This document shows, one piece after another, positions 9,355 through 18,125 of a stretch of 64,000 bases of DNA. The notes beneath the pieces are model-generated. The model was not told the DNA's origin. It did not search any database and saw only the letters and a program-made list of their open reading frames with translations. The stretch's first letter is position 1. Each line of letters opens with the position of its first letter. The DNA lies in contig CALUTU010000007.1 in the NCBI GenBank assembly GCA_944323785.1, forward strand, positions 62,001 through 126,000. The letters are read 5' to 3'. A program made the position numbers and the translations under genes. Source of the DNA: an uncultured Bacteroidales bacterium. Its GTDB lineage: Bacteria; Bacteroidota; Bacteroidia; Bacteroidales; UBA932.

Positions 9355-9469
9355 TGTATCAAAGTGAGTAAGTTATGGTTCTGTAGTTCCATGTGTATTT
9401 TGCCTTGTTTGTATTGGGATTCTCATCAGTCAGAATGCAGGTCCAAGAATCGATGGTGGACTATGTCGT

Positions 9470-10141
9470 TTAAAAACTGAGCGAGATGGAGTTCCGCAGT
9501 GTTTTCCCGTCAATATCGACTGTTACTGTGAACAGGCAGTCACCTATGCCGTCTGGTATTTCGGTGAAATACATCTGGAATGTCGGATATAAAGCCTTTA
9601 ATCCATCAGGACTGATATTGTTTCCGATAATCTCAATTGGACAAAGCCTGGGATTCTCATAATACTTCCATGGCGTGTCATAGAAATCAGAATACCCGCT
9701 TTTTATAAAAGGGTATGCAGAGAGTGCTCTAAATGCTATTATACTGCTAAGACTCTCACCTGCGGCTATACCTGAGAAATCTTTGTCGCATACGATACCC
9801 ACAGAATATACCGTTCCGGCTACGGCCCATTCATAATCAGGGGTAGTCGGTAGTGTATAGGACGTATCTCCCAATGATTCTGAAACCGTTCTGAATAAAG
9901 CGGAGTCCTTATATTGGTGCGTAAGGTCATATCCTTTAAAGTTGACAGTAATGGAACTGTCCATATCAAAGTAGTCGTTCTGTATAGCAATGCTGTCCGG
10001 TATGACATAACGGTTTATGAAATGTCCTGTGACTGTCGAGCCGGTTGGCATATAAGTTTCTTCTGCTTCATTGCAACCTCCTGCCAAAAGCAGGGCAGCT
10101 GTGGAAACAGCGACAATTAGGCTTAATGATATTGTTCTCAT
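9470..10141 (-). CDS. Putative lipoprotein, function unknown
   Basis: A 223-residue protein with a signal peptide and lipobox LAGGC (Cys about residue 23), predicted to be anchored in the outer or inner membrane as a lipoprotein. The mature part is rich in beta-strand-like segments (for example DSSITVNFKGYDL and CLFTVTVDIDGKTL) and looks like a small Ig-like or jelly-roll surface protein. Not recognised. It starts 16 bp after the small secreted protein at 10158-10394, so the two form an operon. Confidence 0.62.
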   Translation of the reverse strand: MRTISLSLIVAVSTAALLLAGGCNEAEETYMPTGSTVTGHFINRYVIPDSIAIQNDYFDMDSSITVNFKGYDLTHQYKDSALFRTVSESLGDTSYTLPTTPDYEWAVAGTVYSVGIVCDKDFSGIAAGESLSSIIAFRALSAYPFIKSGYSDFYDTPWKYYENPRLCPIEIIGNNISPDGLKALYPTFQMYFTEIPDGIGDCLFTVTVDIDGKTLRNSISLSF

Positions 10142-10157
10142 ATTAATTTATTATACG

Positions 10158-10394
10158 TTATTTTCTTATGATGTAGATGAAGGTGTCCTTCAGCTCGCAG
10201 CCCTCGACAGTGACGGTCATGGAGCAGCTGTCGTACCAGGCTTCGACTTCGGCGAAGTCAAAGCTTCGTTTCATTTTAATTGGTTTTGTCTTTTGTAGCT
10301 TGATTTCCAATGCATCATCTTCGGCAATGGCCTCAAAAGGAGTAATCAGGCTGACCGCGAAAGCGGAGAGGATAAGGATTAATAAGCGTTTCAT
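10158..10394 (-). CDS. Small secreted protein, possibly a short DUF3244 relative
   Basis: A 78-residue protein counted from the ATG at 10394 (MKRLLILILSAFAVS), preferred over an ATG 20 codons upstream because it begins a clean signal peptide and follows a perfect promoter by 30 nt. The signal peptide ends near EAIAED. The mature part has a pattern of a few beta strands (MTVTVEGCELKDTFIYI) resembling the small Bacteroidales DUF3244 proteins, but it is shorter than they normally are and ends early. The function is unknown. It leads the operon with the two lipoproteins downstream. Confidence 0.6.
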   Translation of the reverse strand: MKRLLILILSAFAVSLITPFEAIAEDDALEIKLQKTKPIKMKRSFDFAEVEAWYDSCSMTVTVEGCELKDTFIYIIRK

Positions 10395-10423
10395 ATGGTT
10401 AATAAATGAGTTTATAAGTACTG

Positions 10424-10455
10424 CAAAATTATACGAAACGGATATTACGCCCAAA
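10424..10455 (-). promoter_or_regulatory. Complete Bacteroidota promoter for the secreted-protein operon
   Basis: On the minus strand: TTTG at 10455-10452, exactly 20 nt, then TAATTTTG at 10431-10424. Both elements match the Bacteroidota sigma-ABfr consensus. Transcription would begin near 10417. Confidence 0.7.
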
Positions 10456-10538
10456 TCAGAAGTCTAACGCGCGTGTTTTTAGATGACTGATATTCAGTTT
10501 ATTGCAAATGGGTGTTTGAGAAAAGTCTGACGCTGTGA

Positions 10539-12212
10539 TTATCGGGTCTGACGCAATCTGTCAATAAGCTGCCGGAGATGGGTGTCTATGTTGACATCGT
10601 GCTCTCCAAGCCCGAGTTTTTTTCGGATACCGCTGCTTACGGAGTAATGTCTGGCGAGGCCGAGATACTGCCCTATCTCGTTTCCCCGCAGTCCTAAGAG
10701 GTACAGGTTGCAGAAGTCTCTTTCCCGTTCGGAAAGTCCGTGCTCTGTCAGATACGACTCCAGTTCGGGATATGTCATGGAGGTGTACTGCCTCAGATAG
10801 TCCAGCAGCATCTGCCTGTTGTCCACGACAGACTTTATCTCGCCTTCGGATGTGTCGGATATCTTTCCGTAGATGATGACCGAGACGAGGAGTTTGAAGA
10901 AGATCTGCATCCGCTTGGTAATCATGCTCCGCAGTTCGTGGTTGTCCGTAGTCTTGCTTTTCAGCTCGGAGAGCACGGACTCGTATTGCTTCTGAATCGT
11001 GTCGTTTGCGGACGACAGCTCTTGATAGGTCATCTCCAGTGCCTGCATCCGGGTCACGGCCTTTGTGTATCTGCTCTCCGCTTTCAGTCTGGCATTGCGG
11101 GAGCGGAGTATTATCAGATAAGCCGACAGTGCGATGATGACGATGATAAGTGCCGAGGCAACGAGGGATATGGTGAGCCTGTAGTGTTTCCTTTCAGCCT
11201 CCATCTGAGCCTTGACGTATTTCGTGTCATCGTTGACAACCATCAAGCTCTCTTCCACTTCCATGTTCATATACGTTTTCAGATTCCGATATGCTTTATC
11301 ATAGTCGCCTTTTTCTTCCCAGATATACGATAACAGCAGCCAGTAACTCTGCTCTGCTTGGAAGTACGGAGCGGGCGGGGTGAGTGCCGCGAGGGCTGAG
11401 TCGGGCTCCCCTATCCGATGCCAGGCTAAGGCTATGGCTATGCGGTCCTGGTATGCGGGGTCGGTGACTGTCGACAGGTATTCGTCCAACGTGGTTCTGA
11501 TAAGCCTCACCGAGTCTTTCGGCAAAGTGTTGAGATATTCCCCGAAGTAGTAGCCCTTCGTCTCCTCCGAGATATGTGGAAAGACCTGTCGGGCATCGTT
11601 CAGGTACTGTCGTGCCCTTATGGTGTCCTTAAGTATAAAGCTGATATTTGCAGCAGTAATCATCCTGTCTGCATACCAGTTGGTGTCCGCAGCTTCGAGA
11701 TAGGATTCCGCAGCATTGACGGAAGCCGACAGTGCGGATTCGAACTGATAAACGCTGTAGTAGATGGCTGTCATGGCTGTGTACAGTCTGCCGGCCATCC
11801 CGGCATCGTCACACTTTGGGGCATATTTTTCGGCATTGACGAAACAGCGCATCGCGCTTTCGTTGTCACCGGCATTCTGGTATATCCGTCCGAGGTAGTA
11901 CTGCGCCTTGAGTCTGTCATCCGGACTGCCGTGCCTGGCGTAGTATCTGACGGCAGGCTTTATGATGCTGTCGGTGGAGAGGTCAATCCAGTTCTTGTCG
12001 AGGGCCTGGGAGTAAAGCAGTGCGTGCCGTGCCTTGGCTCCGCGTGTGCGCAGGCGGCTGCGGTCGAGGGTATCGAGCAGGGCGAGCGCGGAGTCCGGAT
12101 GAGCTTCCATGACGGCCTCGGCCCAGTCCAGTTCGGTCACGACGGCACTGTCGTCCACGCAGGACATCACAGCACAACAGGTCAGCACTGCGGCAGTTAT
12201 CCTGATCAGCAT
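10539..12212 (-). CDS. Membrane-anchored TPR protein with C-terminal LuxR-like helix-turn-helix
   Basis: A 557-residue one-component regulator of a type common in Bacteroidales. It has a lipoprotein-like signal (lipobox VMSC, about residue 18), then a periplasmic array of tetratricopeptide repeats (about 25-320; for example YYLGRIYQNAGDNESAMRCF), one membrane span (VASALIIVIIALSAYLIIL), a cytoplasmic coiled coil, and a helix-turn-helix (SERERDFCNLYLLGLRGNEI). The start at 12212 is chosen because it gives the signal sequence; an in-frame ATG 17 codons upstream would hide it. It probably couples an outside signal to transcription. Promoters are supplied by two tandem copies of a dispersed repeat upstream. 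Confidence 0.8.
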   Translation of the reverse strand: MLIRITAAVLTCCAVMSCVDDSAVVTELDWAEAVMEAHPDSALALLDTLDRSRLRTRGAKARHALLYSQALDKNWIDLSTDSIIKPAVRYYARHGSPDDRLKAQYYLGRIYQNAGDNESAMRCFVNAEKYAPKCDDAGMAGRLYTAMTAIYYSVYQFESALSASVNAAESYLEAADTNWYADRMITAANISFILKDTIRARQYLNDARQVFPHISEETKGYYFGEYLNTLPKDSVRLIRTTLDEYLSTVTDPAYQDRIAIALAWHRIGEPDSALAALTPPAPYFQAEQSYWLLLSYIWEEKGDYDKAYRNLKTYMNMEVEESLMVVNDDTKYVKAQMEAERKHYRLTISLVASALIIVIIALSAYLIILRSRNARLKAESRYTKAVTRMQALEMTYQELSSANDTIQKQYESVLSELKSKTTDNHELRSMITKRMQIFFKLLVSVIIYGKISDTSEGEIKSVVDNRQMLLDYLRQYTSMTYPELESYLTEHGLSERERDFCNLYLLGLRGNEIGQYLGLARHYSVSSGIRKKLGLGEHDVNIDTHLRQLIDRLRQTR

Positions 12213-12237
12213 ATGTGACAGTCTTAATCTCACGTGG

Positions 12238-12321
12238 CAAATATACGCAGAAGCCGAGAGCAATGCAAATGAACTTGTTCGGTTTGCACTGCCGAGGCGT
12301 GAACAGTATAAATGACGAAGT
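12238..12321 (-). repeat. Promoter-bearing dispersed repeat, copy 1
   Basis: First of two tandem units with an 84-bp period. On the minus strand it carries TTTG (12269-12266), a 20-nt spacer and TATATTTG (12245-12238), a full Bacteroidota promoter whose start site would be about 20 nt before the ATG at 12212. An internal dyad (CAATGCAAA ... TTTGCACTG) surrounds a near-palindrome TGAACTTGTTC. The same sequence recurs at 12322-12393 and, inverted, at 46784-46870. Confidence 0.85.
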
Positions 12322-12393
12322 CAAATATACGCAGAAGCCGAGAGCAATGCAAATGAACTTGTTCAGTTTGCATTGCCGAGGCGCAACAGTATT
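12322..12393 (-). repeat. Promoter-bearing dispersed repeat, copy 2
   Basis: Second tandem unit, nearly identical to copy 1. It has a perfect inner inverted repeat CAATGCAAA/TTTGCATTG and the same minus-strand promoter: TTTG 12353-12350, 20 nt, TATATTTG 12329-12322. The far end is cut short compared with copy 1 and copy 3. Confidence 0.85.
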
Positions 12394-12530
12394 GAGGGGC
12401 GGTTGTGCTGGCAAGATGCTGACTGCTGGCTCTCGCATCGGGACGTGAAATACAGGTTTTTCTGCAGTATATTGATTGACAGCGATTTGGAAAACCATGT
12501 GCGATTTACGGTCGCTCACAACGTGGCGAA

Positions 12531-12588
12531 AAATGCAGGCCGTCTTACAAGTGTCTTGCTATTAGGGTATACAAAGCGGCCTGCATTT
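12531..12588 (-). terminator. Terminator of the engB-der operon
   Basis: Perfect 12-bp stem AAATGCAGGCCG/CGGCCTGCATTT with a 34-nt loop. On the minus strand it is followed by a T run, 24 bp after the der stop. The region between it and the repeats (12394-12530) holds no recognisable gene. Confidence 0.6.
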
Positions 12589-12611
12589 CTCAGGATGGTG
12601 CTTTGTGCACT

Positions 12612-13922
12612 CTATTTCTGGCGCATGAAGATGCGTATGGGGCAGCCGGTGAAGTCGAAGTGGCTGCGCAGCTTGTTCTCCAGGAATCTCTTGTACGGTG
12701 CCCCGATGTACTGGGGCAGATTGCAGAAGAAGGCAAATGACGGACAGGGCGTCGGCAGTTGGGTGATATACTTGATCTTGATGAACTTGCCCTTTGTGGA
12801 GGGGGGAGGATAGTTGTCTATCTCCTCAAGCATCACCTCGTTCAGAGTGGATGTGGGAATCTTCTTGGAGTAATTGTCATAGACCTTGGCCGCCGCGTCC
12901 AGCACATCGAGGATTCTTTGCTTTTTGATGACCGATGTGAAGATGACGGGGATATCGCTGAAAGGAGCGAGCCGCTTGCGTATGGCCTCGGCGTATTCCT
13001 TCATGGTGTTGCCGGTCTTGTTCTCTATCAGGTCCCATTTGTTGACCGCCACCACGCAGCCTTTGCTGTTGCGCAGGATGAGATTGAAGATGGACATATC
13101 CTGAGCCTCGACTCCGTATTGGGCATCGATCATCAGGATGCAGATGTCAGCGTGCTCTATGGCCCTGATGGCCCTCATCACGGAGTAGAACTCCAAGTCC
13201 TCGTTGACCTTGCTTTTCTTGCGCAGTCCGGCGGTGTCCACCAGGATGAACTCGTGTCCGAACTTGTTGTAGTAGGACTCCACCGCGTCCCGGGTCGTCC
13301 CGGCCACGGGGGTTACGATGTTGCGTTCCTCCCCGAGGAAAGCGTTGGTGATGGATGACTTGCCGGCATTCGGCCTGCCGACTATGGCGATACGGGGTAC
13401 TCCGGCGTGCTTATCCTCCTCCTCTTTGGAGTCGGGCAGCATGGATACGAGCCGGTCCAGCATGTCGCCGGTGCCGCTGCCGTTGGCCGAGGAGATGTCC
13501 CACGGGTCACCCAGCCCCAGGGAGTAGAACTGGTATGAGTCGAAGCGCTTGTCCGCCGAGTCCACCTTGTTGACCACCAGCAGGACGGGCTTATCACTGC
13601 GGCGCAGGATATCGGCTATCTCCTCGTCGAAATCGGTGATGCCGGTGCCCACTTCCACTAAGAACAGGATGACATCGGCCTCCTCGATGGCTATCATCAC
13701 CTGCTTGCGTATCTCCTCCTCGAACACGTCTTCGGAGTTGACCGTATAGCCTCCTGTATCCACTACCGAGAATGTCGTACCGCACCACTCGCATTTGCCG
13801 TAATGGCGGTCGCGCGTTACACCAGCCGTCTCATCGACGATGGCCTGCCGCATACCGACAAGCCTGTTGAAAAGGGTTGATTTGCCCACGTTGGGCCGTC
13901 CTACTATGGCAACTAAACTCAT
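12612..13922 (-). CDS. der: Ribosome-assembly GTPase Der (EngA)
   Basis: A 436-residue tandem-GTPase protein needed for maturation of the 50S ribosomal subunit. Two complete G domains are visible, each with its own P-loop (GRPNVGKST near residue 8 and GRPNAGKSS near residue 183), DTGG/DTAG G3 motifs and NKVD/NKWD G4 motifs, followed by the C-terminal KH-like domain. The length fits the family. It is the last gene of a tight minus-strand operon; the next upstream gene ends 3 bp before its start. Confidence 0.96.
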   Translation of the reverse strand: MSLVAIVGRPNVGKSTLFNRLVGMRQAIVDETAGVTRDRHYGKCEWCGTTFSVVDTGGYTVNSEDVFEEEIRKQVMIAIEEADVILFLVEVGTGITDFDEEIADILRRSDKPVLLVVNKVDSADKRFDSYQFYSLGLGDPWDISSANGSGTGDMLDRLVSMLPDSKEEEDKHAGVPRIAIVGRPNAGKSSITNAFLGEERNIVTPVAGTTRDAVESYYNKFGHEFILVDTAGLRKKSKVNEDLEFYSVMRAIRAIEHADICILMIDAQYGVEAQDMSIFNLILRNSKGCVVAVNKWDLIENKTGNTMKEYAEAIRKRLAPFSDIPVIFTSVIKKQRILDVLDAAAKVYDNYSKKIPTSTLNEVMLEEIDNYPPPSTKGKFIKIKYITQLPTPCPSFAFFCNLPQYIGAPYKRFLENKLRSHFDFTGCPIRIFMRQK

Positions 13923-13925
13923 ACT

Positions 13926-14192
13926 CTATTGTTTATCAGATATATCGCATCCCGTACCGTTCAAGTTCAGGCCGCAGCTTCCGCAGGAGCCGCTGCAGCC
14001 GCCGGTGCTTCCTTTCTTCGGGCCCCACAGCCTCATCTCCTCCTCGCGGGCGCAGATGATGCCCCTCTTGCGGAGCTCCTTGTTGTGCTCTATCTCTCCG
14101 TCAGGAAAAGGCTTCTTCCTGAAGATGATGTTGAAGCACATGATGAATACCGCAAAACCGACGAATACTATGGCCGCTATCAATATTTCCAT
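13926..14192 (-). CDS. Small cysteine-rich single-span membrane protein
   Basis: An 88-residue protein: an N-terminal membrane span (about 3-22), a basic RKK stretch, a charged middle and a glycine/cysteine-rich tail with GGCSGSCGSCG and a further cysteine. Short proteins of this layout occur next to housekeeping genes in Bacteroidota; the cysteines suggest metal binding, but I cannot assign a function. It sits between nadE and der with 3-bp gaps on each side, so it is certainly part of the operon. Confidence 0.7.
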   Translation of the reverse strand: MEILIAAIVFVGFAVFIMCFNIIFRKKPFPDGEIEHNKELRKRGIICAREEEMRLWGPKKGSTGGCSGSCGSCGLNLNGTGCDISDKQ

Positions 14193-14195
14193 ATC

Positions 14196-15047
14196 TTACA
14201 TTGTTTTTGGCTCCACCCATTTGCTGCGGTCAAGCAGCGGGCAGGAGCTGACCGTTATCTCAGGGGCCAGCTGATGGACCTTGAACGCGGCTGCCTTTCT
14301 AAGCCGCAGGATCCTTTCCACCAAGGCCTTGTCCACACCTTCCTGCAAAATCTGTTCCGCGCTCCTGCCTCCTTCATTGAGGCTGTAGAGTACAGGGTCC
14401 AGCACATCGTAGGGCGGCAGGGAGTCGGTGTCCTTCTGTCCGTCACGCAACTCGGCCGAAGGGGCCTTGGTGATGGTGGACAGGGGGATCAGCTCTTTCT
14501 CCCGGTTGATATACGCCGCCAGTTCGTACACCTCGGTCTTGTAGAGGTCCGCGATGACCATCAGGGAGCCGCACAGGTCCCCGTACAGGGTGCCGTAGCC
14601 CATCGACAGCTCGCTCTTGTTGGTGGTGTTCAGCAGCAGGGCTCCATGCCTGTTGGAGTAGAGCATCAGTATGGTGCCGCGGATGCGGGCCTGAAGGTTC
14701 TCCTGGGTGGTGTCCCAGTGGAAATCCCCTTCGAACAGCGGCTCTGTCTCCTTGATGAAACGGTCGTAGACGGCTCCGATGGGGATGATGTGGTACTTGA
14801 TGCCGAGGTTGTCCGCCAGCTCCACGGCATCGTTGACCGAGTGTACGGTAGACCAGGAGGATGGCATGAGGATGCCGGTGACATGGTCCTTGCCCAGGGC
14901 CTCCGCAGCTAGGGAGGCCACTACGGCCGAGTCAATGCCGCCTGACAGGCCGAGCACGGCCCGGGACATTCCCGCCTGAGCGAAGAAGTCCCGGACAGCC
15001 CGTACTATCCTGTCGTGTATGTCTTCTACTCTAGAACCCGAAAGCAT
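14196..15047 (-). CDS. nadE: NAD+ synthase (ammonia-dependent type)
   Basis: A 283-residue enzyme that amidates nicotinic acid adenine dinucleotide to NAD+. The ATP pyrophosphatase P-loop SGGIDS is at residues 35-40; other family blocks are TNKSELSMGYGT and GDLCGSLMVIADLYKTEVY. The N-terminal glutaminase (CN hydrolase) domain of the glutamine-dependent form is missing, so free ammonia or a separate donor is used. It overlaps the end of prs by 17 bp, which couples NAD synthesis to PRPP synthesis in one operon. Confidence 0.93.
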   Translation of the reverse strand: MLSGSRVEDIHDRIVRAVRDFFAQAGMSRAVLGLSGGIDSAVVASLAAEALGKDHVTGILMPSSWSTVHSVNDAVELADNLGIKYHIIPIGAVYDRFIKETEPLFEGDFHWDTTQENLQARIRGTILMLYSNRHGALLLNTTNKSELSMGYGTLYGDLCGSLMVIADLYKTEVYELAAYINREKELIPLSTITKAPSAELRDGQKDTDSLPPYDVLDPVLYSLNEGGRSAEQILQEGVDKALVERILRLRKAAAFKVHQLAPEITVSSCPLLDRSKWVEPKTM

Positions 15048-15993
15048 CGCTTATGGACTTGTAGTTGTAGATGCGGTCAATGACCTCTGCGAACATGTCC
15101 GCCACGGACAGGACGGTGAACTTGGAGAGGTCCGTACCGGCGGGGGCTCTCAGGGGAATGGTGTCGGTAACAACCACCTCCTGAAGGGCGGACTTGTTGA
15201 TGCGCTCGTAGGCCTGGCCGGAGAATACCGGATGGGTGGCCATGGCCCTTACGCTGAGTGCGCCTTTCTCCATAAGCATGTCGGCTGCTTTTGTTATGGT
15301 GCCGGCTGTGTCTATCATGTCGTCGATGATCACGATGTTGCGTCCCTCGACGTCACCGATGGCGGTCATGGAGCCTACCACGTTGGGCCTCTCACGCGAC
15401 TTGTGGCAGATGATCATGGGGCAGCCCAGTACGCGGGAGTAGGCGTTGGCCCTCTTGGCGCCTCCCATGTCCGGGGCGGCTATGGAGAGGTTGTCCAGCT
15501 GCATGTCCCTCAGGTAAGGCAGGAAAATGGTGCTTGCGTATATGTGGTCTACCGGAAAATCGAAGAATCCCTGGATCTGGTCAGCGTGCAGGTCGGTGGT
15601 GATAACGCGGTCGCATCCTGCGGCTACAAGAAGGTTGGCCACCAGCTTGGCTCCGATGGAGACTCTGGGACGGTCCTTGCGGTCCTGACGGGCCCAGCCG
15701 AAGTAGGGGATGACGGCAATGACCTTGTAGGCCGATGCCCTGCGGGCTGCGTCAATCATGAGCAGGAGCTCAAAGAGGTTGTCCAGCGGCGGAAATGTGG
15801 ACTGGACTATGAATGTGGTGGTTCCGCGGACGGATTCGTTGAATGCCGGCTGGAACTCACCGTCGCTGAAGTCGGTTACTACTGAGTCTCCAAGCTCGAG
15901 ACCGAGGGATTTGGCGATTCTCTCAGCCAGATAGCGTGAGCCTCTGCATGAGAAGATCTTGATGCTGTGTGTGTGGTTGGCAGTGTGTTTCAT
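15031..15993 (-). CDS. prs: Ribose-phosphate pyrophosphokinase
   Basis: A 320-residue PRPP synthetase. It makes PRPP from ribose 5-phosphate and ATP for nucleotide, histidine and NAD synthesis. Conserved pieces are SDGEFQPAFNESVRG, the ATP-binding ARQDRKDRPR, the PRPP loop VIIDDMIDTAGT and the metal site TTDLHADQIQGFF. It starts 4 bp after engB and overlaps nadE by 17 bp. Confidence 0.95.
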   Translation of the reverse strand: MKHTANHTHSIKIFSCRGSRYLAERIAKSLGLELGDSVVTDFSDGEFQPAFNESVRGTTTFIVQSTFPPLDNLFELLLMIDAARRASAYKVIAVIPYFGWARQDRKDRPRVSIGAKLVANLLVAAGCDRVITTDLHADQIQGFFDFPVDHIYASTIFLPYLRDMQLDNLSIAAPDMGGAKRANAYSRVLGCPMIICHKSRERPNVVGSMTAIGDVEGRNIVIIDDMIDTAGTITKAADMLMEKGALSVRAMATHPVFSGQAYERINKSALQEVVVTDTIPLRAPAGTDLSKFTVLSVADMFAEVIDRIYNYKSISDAFGF

Positions 15994-15997
15994 TGTG

Positions 15998-16618
15998 TTA
16001 GTGTTTCGTATTATTGGTTATTGTTTTTCTGTTTTTGAGATCGGCATCAATCAGGTCCAGGACGGTGTCTTTTCCTGTCTTTTTATCGGAAGACGTGGGT
16101 ATGACCGTGATGCCCGGCCTTATGGTGTCAAGACTGGCCTGTATTGAGGCTGCGTTTCTTTCCAGTGCGGACTTGGACAGCTTGTCGCTTTTTGTCAGTA
16201 TGACGGTGAAAGGAATATCCGCTCCGGCCACGGCGGAGATGAAACTGCGGTCTATCTCCATGAGCTCGTGCCGTGAGTCCAGCAGTATGAACAGCATCGC
16301 CAGTTCCTGTGAGTGACTCACGTAGTCCTCTATCATGGCTTTCAGCGCGGCCTGAGCTTTCTTGGACGTTCTGGCGAATCCGTAGCCGGGCAGGTCTACG
16401 AGATACCAGCTTCCGTTGATGAGGAAGTGATTGACCAGGATGGTCTTGCCGGGCATGGACGAGGTCTTCGCAAGACTTTTTTGTCCGCACAGCATATTGA
16501 TGAGTGAGGACTTGCCTACGTTGGAGCGTCCGATAAACGCGTACTCGGGCGCTTTCATCGCGGGTCTCTGCTCTACCTTGGTGCTGCTTCCCTTGAATAT
16601 GGCTGTCTTGATAATCAT
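15998..16618 (-). CDS. engB: Ribosome biogenesis GTP-binding protein EngB (YihA/YsxC)
   Basis: A 206-residue GTPase of the YihA family, involved in assembly of the large ribosomal subunit. G1 is GRSNVGKSS (residues 30-38), G3 is DLPGYGFA and G4 is TKSDK, in the usual order and at the usual length. It is the first gene of the engB-prs-nadE-(Cys-rich)-der operon and diverges from xseA. Confidence 0.95.
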   Translation of the reverse strand: MIIKTAIFKGSSTKVEQRPAMKAPEYAFIGRSNVGKSSLINMLCGQKSLAKTSSMPGKTILVNHFLINGSWYLVDLPGYGFARTSKKAQAALKAMIEDYVSHSQELAMLFILLDSRHELMEIDRSFISAVAGADIPFTVILTKSDKLSKSALERNAASIQASLDTIRPGITVIPTSSDKKTGKDTVLDLIDADLKNRKTITNNTKH

Positions 16619-16633
16619 TCTGCTTTAAAACGG

Positions 16634-16641
16634 CAAAAATA
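16634..16641 (-). promoter_or_regulatory. -7 promoter element of the engB operon
   Basis: TATTTTTG on the minus strand, 16 nt before the engB ATG. The -33 position 20 nt upstream reads TTGG, close to TTTG. Confidence 0.5.
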
Positions 16642-16688
16642 GCAAAATTTTCCACTCCCTCCCAATACTTTCTTTGGCGTATTTGTGT

Positions 16689-16696
16689 TAAATTTG
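16689..16696 (+). promoter_or_regulatory. -7 promoter element of xseA
   Basis: TAAATTTG fits TAnnTTTG and lies 16 bp before the ATG at 16712. It is divergent from the engB promoter. The -33 element is unclear. Confidence 0.45.
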
Positions 16697-16711
16697 TTCG
16701 TGGAATAAAAT

Positions 16712-18061
16712 ATGATAAATGGTATGCGGGAATATATTTCATTGGCGCAGTTGTTGATGAGGGTGAAAGGCGCAGTGGCCGAGGCACTTCCAGGGCCCGT
16801 GTGGGTGAAAGCCGAGATACATGAGCTGAGGATTCACGGCAACGGGCACTGCTATATGGAACTGGTGGAGAAGGGTTCGGGCCGGGATGTGTTCAGCGCG
16901 AAGGTGTCGGCTGTCATCTGGCGGTCCAGGCGCGCGCTGGTGGAGGCGGCTTTCTATCAGGGAACCGGGCGCAGGCTGGAGACCGGTATGACAGTGCTGG
17001 TGCAGGTGCGGGTGCAGTATTCGGAACTATACGGTATGAGCCTGAGTGTCGAGGACATTGATCCTGCTTTTACACTGGGGGAGGTGGAGCTGGCCCGGCA
17101 ACGTACTTTGGAAAGGCTTTCCCGAGAGGGGCTTCTGGAGTTGAACAAATCCCTACCCATGCCCGGCCTGCCGAGAAGGTTTGCCCTGATAACTTCCGAG
17201 ACGGCCGCCGGTTACGGGGACTTCATGAATCATCTTTACGATAACGGCTACGGATTCCGTTTTTATACAAGGTTGTATCCGGCTCCGATGCAGGGAGCTG
17301 CGGCTCCGGCCGGAATTATAGACGCTCTGAACAGCGTGCTGGATGACCTGGCCGAGGGGGCTGAGTATGATGCGGTGCTGTTGCTGCGCGGAGGCGGGGC
17401 GGTGGCGGATCTGGTGTGCTTTGACGATTACGACCTGGCGGTCAGTATTGCCCGCTTTCCGCTGCCGGTGCTGGTGGCCGTGGGACATGAGCGGGACAGG
17501 CATATCTGTGACATGGTGGCGGCCAGGTCTCTCAAGACCCCGACGGCCCTTGCCGACTACATAGTGGATGCTTTCGTGGCAGAGGACGCTTCCCTGACGG
17601 CCCTGGCCGACCGTCTGCGTTCGTCGGTCACGCTCAGGATGGAGAATCTGCGCCTGCGTCAGGAGCAGACGGCCCGTCGGCTCCAGTCCGGGACGGCCAT
17701 GCGCTGCCGTCTGGAAGGCAACCGTATGGATATGCTGCTCATGCGTATCAGGAAAGGAGTGACGGTGCGTTCCGGCAATGAGCAGAACGGACTGAACATG
17801 TTGTGGATGAGAGCCAGGAGCGGTGTGACTCTGCGTCTTAAGGCGGAGTCGGGCAGACTGGACATGCTGGAGCTCCGCATCCGCAAGGGTGATCCTGTGG
17901 CCATGCTCCGGCCCGGCAGCGCCTATGTGCTGCGCGGAGGGCGTCCGGTGGAGTCTGCCGCCCTCCTCGCGCCCGGAGACAGCATAGACCTGCTTCTGAG
18001 TGACGGCACTGCCCGCTGCCTCGTTGACTCTGTCAGGAGCGACAAGTGTGGTGGAAATTAA
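16712..18061 (+). CDS. xseA: Exodeoxyribonuclease VII large subunit
   Basis: The catalytic subunit (449 residues) of the single-strand-specific exonuclease VII. The N-terminal OB fold (residues about 10-110, VWVKAEIHELRI) is followed by the nuclease core with LITSETAAGYGDF, LLLRGGGAVADL and VAVGHERDRHICDMVA, a coiled-coil region and a short C-terminal domain. The coiled coil contains three similar segments built on RLxxLxxRIRKG (about residues 310-390). The second ATG at 16724 is an alternative start. Its small subunit xseB lies 760 bp downstream, separated by a toxin-antitoxin pair. Confidence 0.93.
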   Translation: MINGMREYISLAQLLMRVKGAVAEALPGPVWVKAEIHELRIHGNGHCYMELVEKGSGRDVFSAKVSAVIWRSRRALVEAAFYQGTGRRLETGMTVLVQVRVQYSELYGMSLSVEDIDPAFTLGEVELARQRTLERLSREGLLELNKSLPMPGLPRRFALITSETAAGYGDFMNHLYDNGYGFRFYTRLYPAPMQGAAAPAGIIDALNSVLDDLAEGAEYDAVLLLRGGGAVADLVCFDDYDLAVSIARFPLPVLVAVGHERDRHICDMVAARSLKTPTALADYIVDAFVAEDASLTALADRLRSSVTLRMENLRLRQEQTARRLQSGTAMRCRLEGNRMDMLLMRIRKGVTVRSGNEQNGLNMLWMRARSGVTLRLKAESGRLDMLELRIRKGDPVAMLRPGSAYVLRGGRPVESAALLAPGDSIDLLLSDGTARCLVDSVRSDKCGGN

Positions 18062-18100
18062 AAAAATCAAGAATGTTTCCTGAAAAGGAACGGAATTTGT

Positions 18101-18108
18101 TACATTTG
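18101..18108 (+). promoter_or_regulatory. -7 promoter element of the higBA pair
   Basis: TACATTTG, 17 bp before the toxin ATG at 18126. A TTTC about 21 nt upstream is a possible weak -33. Confidence 0.45.
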
Positions 18109-18125
18109 CATTAGATTAAAGTTGT

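Noticed and set aside
12215-12448. 77-codon plus-strand ORF containing a repeated KYTQKPRAMQMNLF peptide
   Set aside because: It is the translation of the tandem promoter repeat; the repetition comes from the DNA unit, and the region is upstream of a gene on the other strand.
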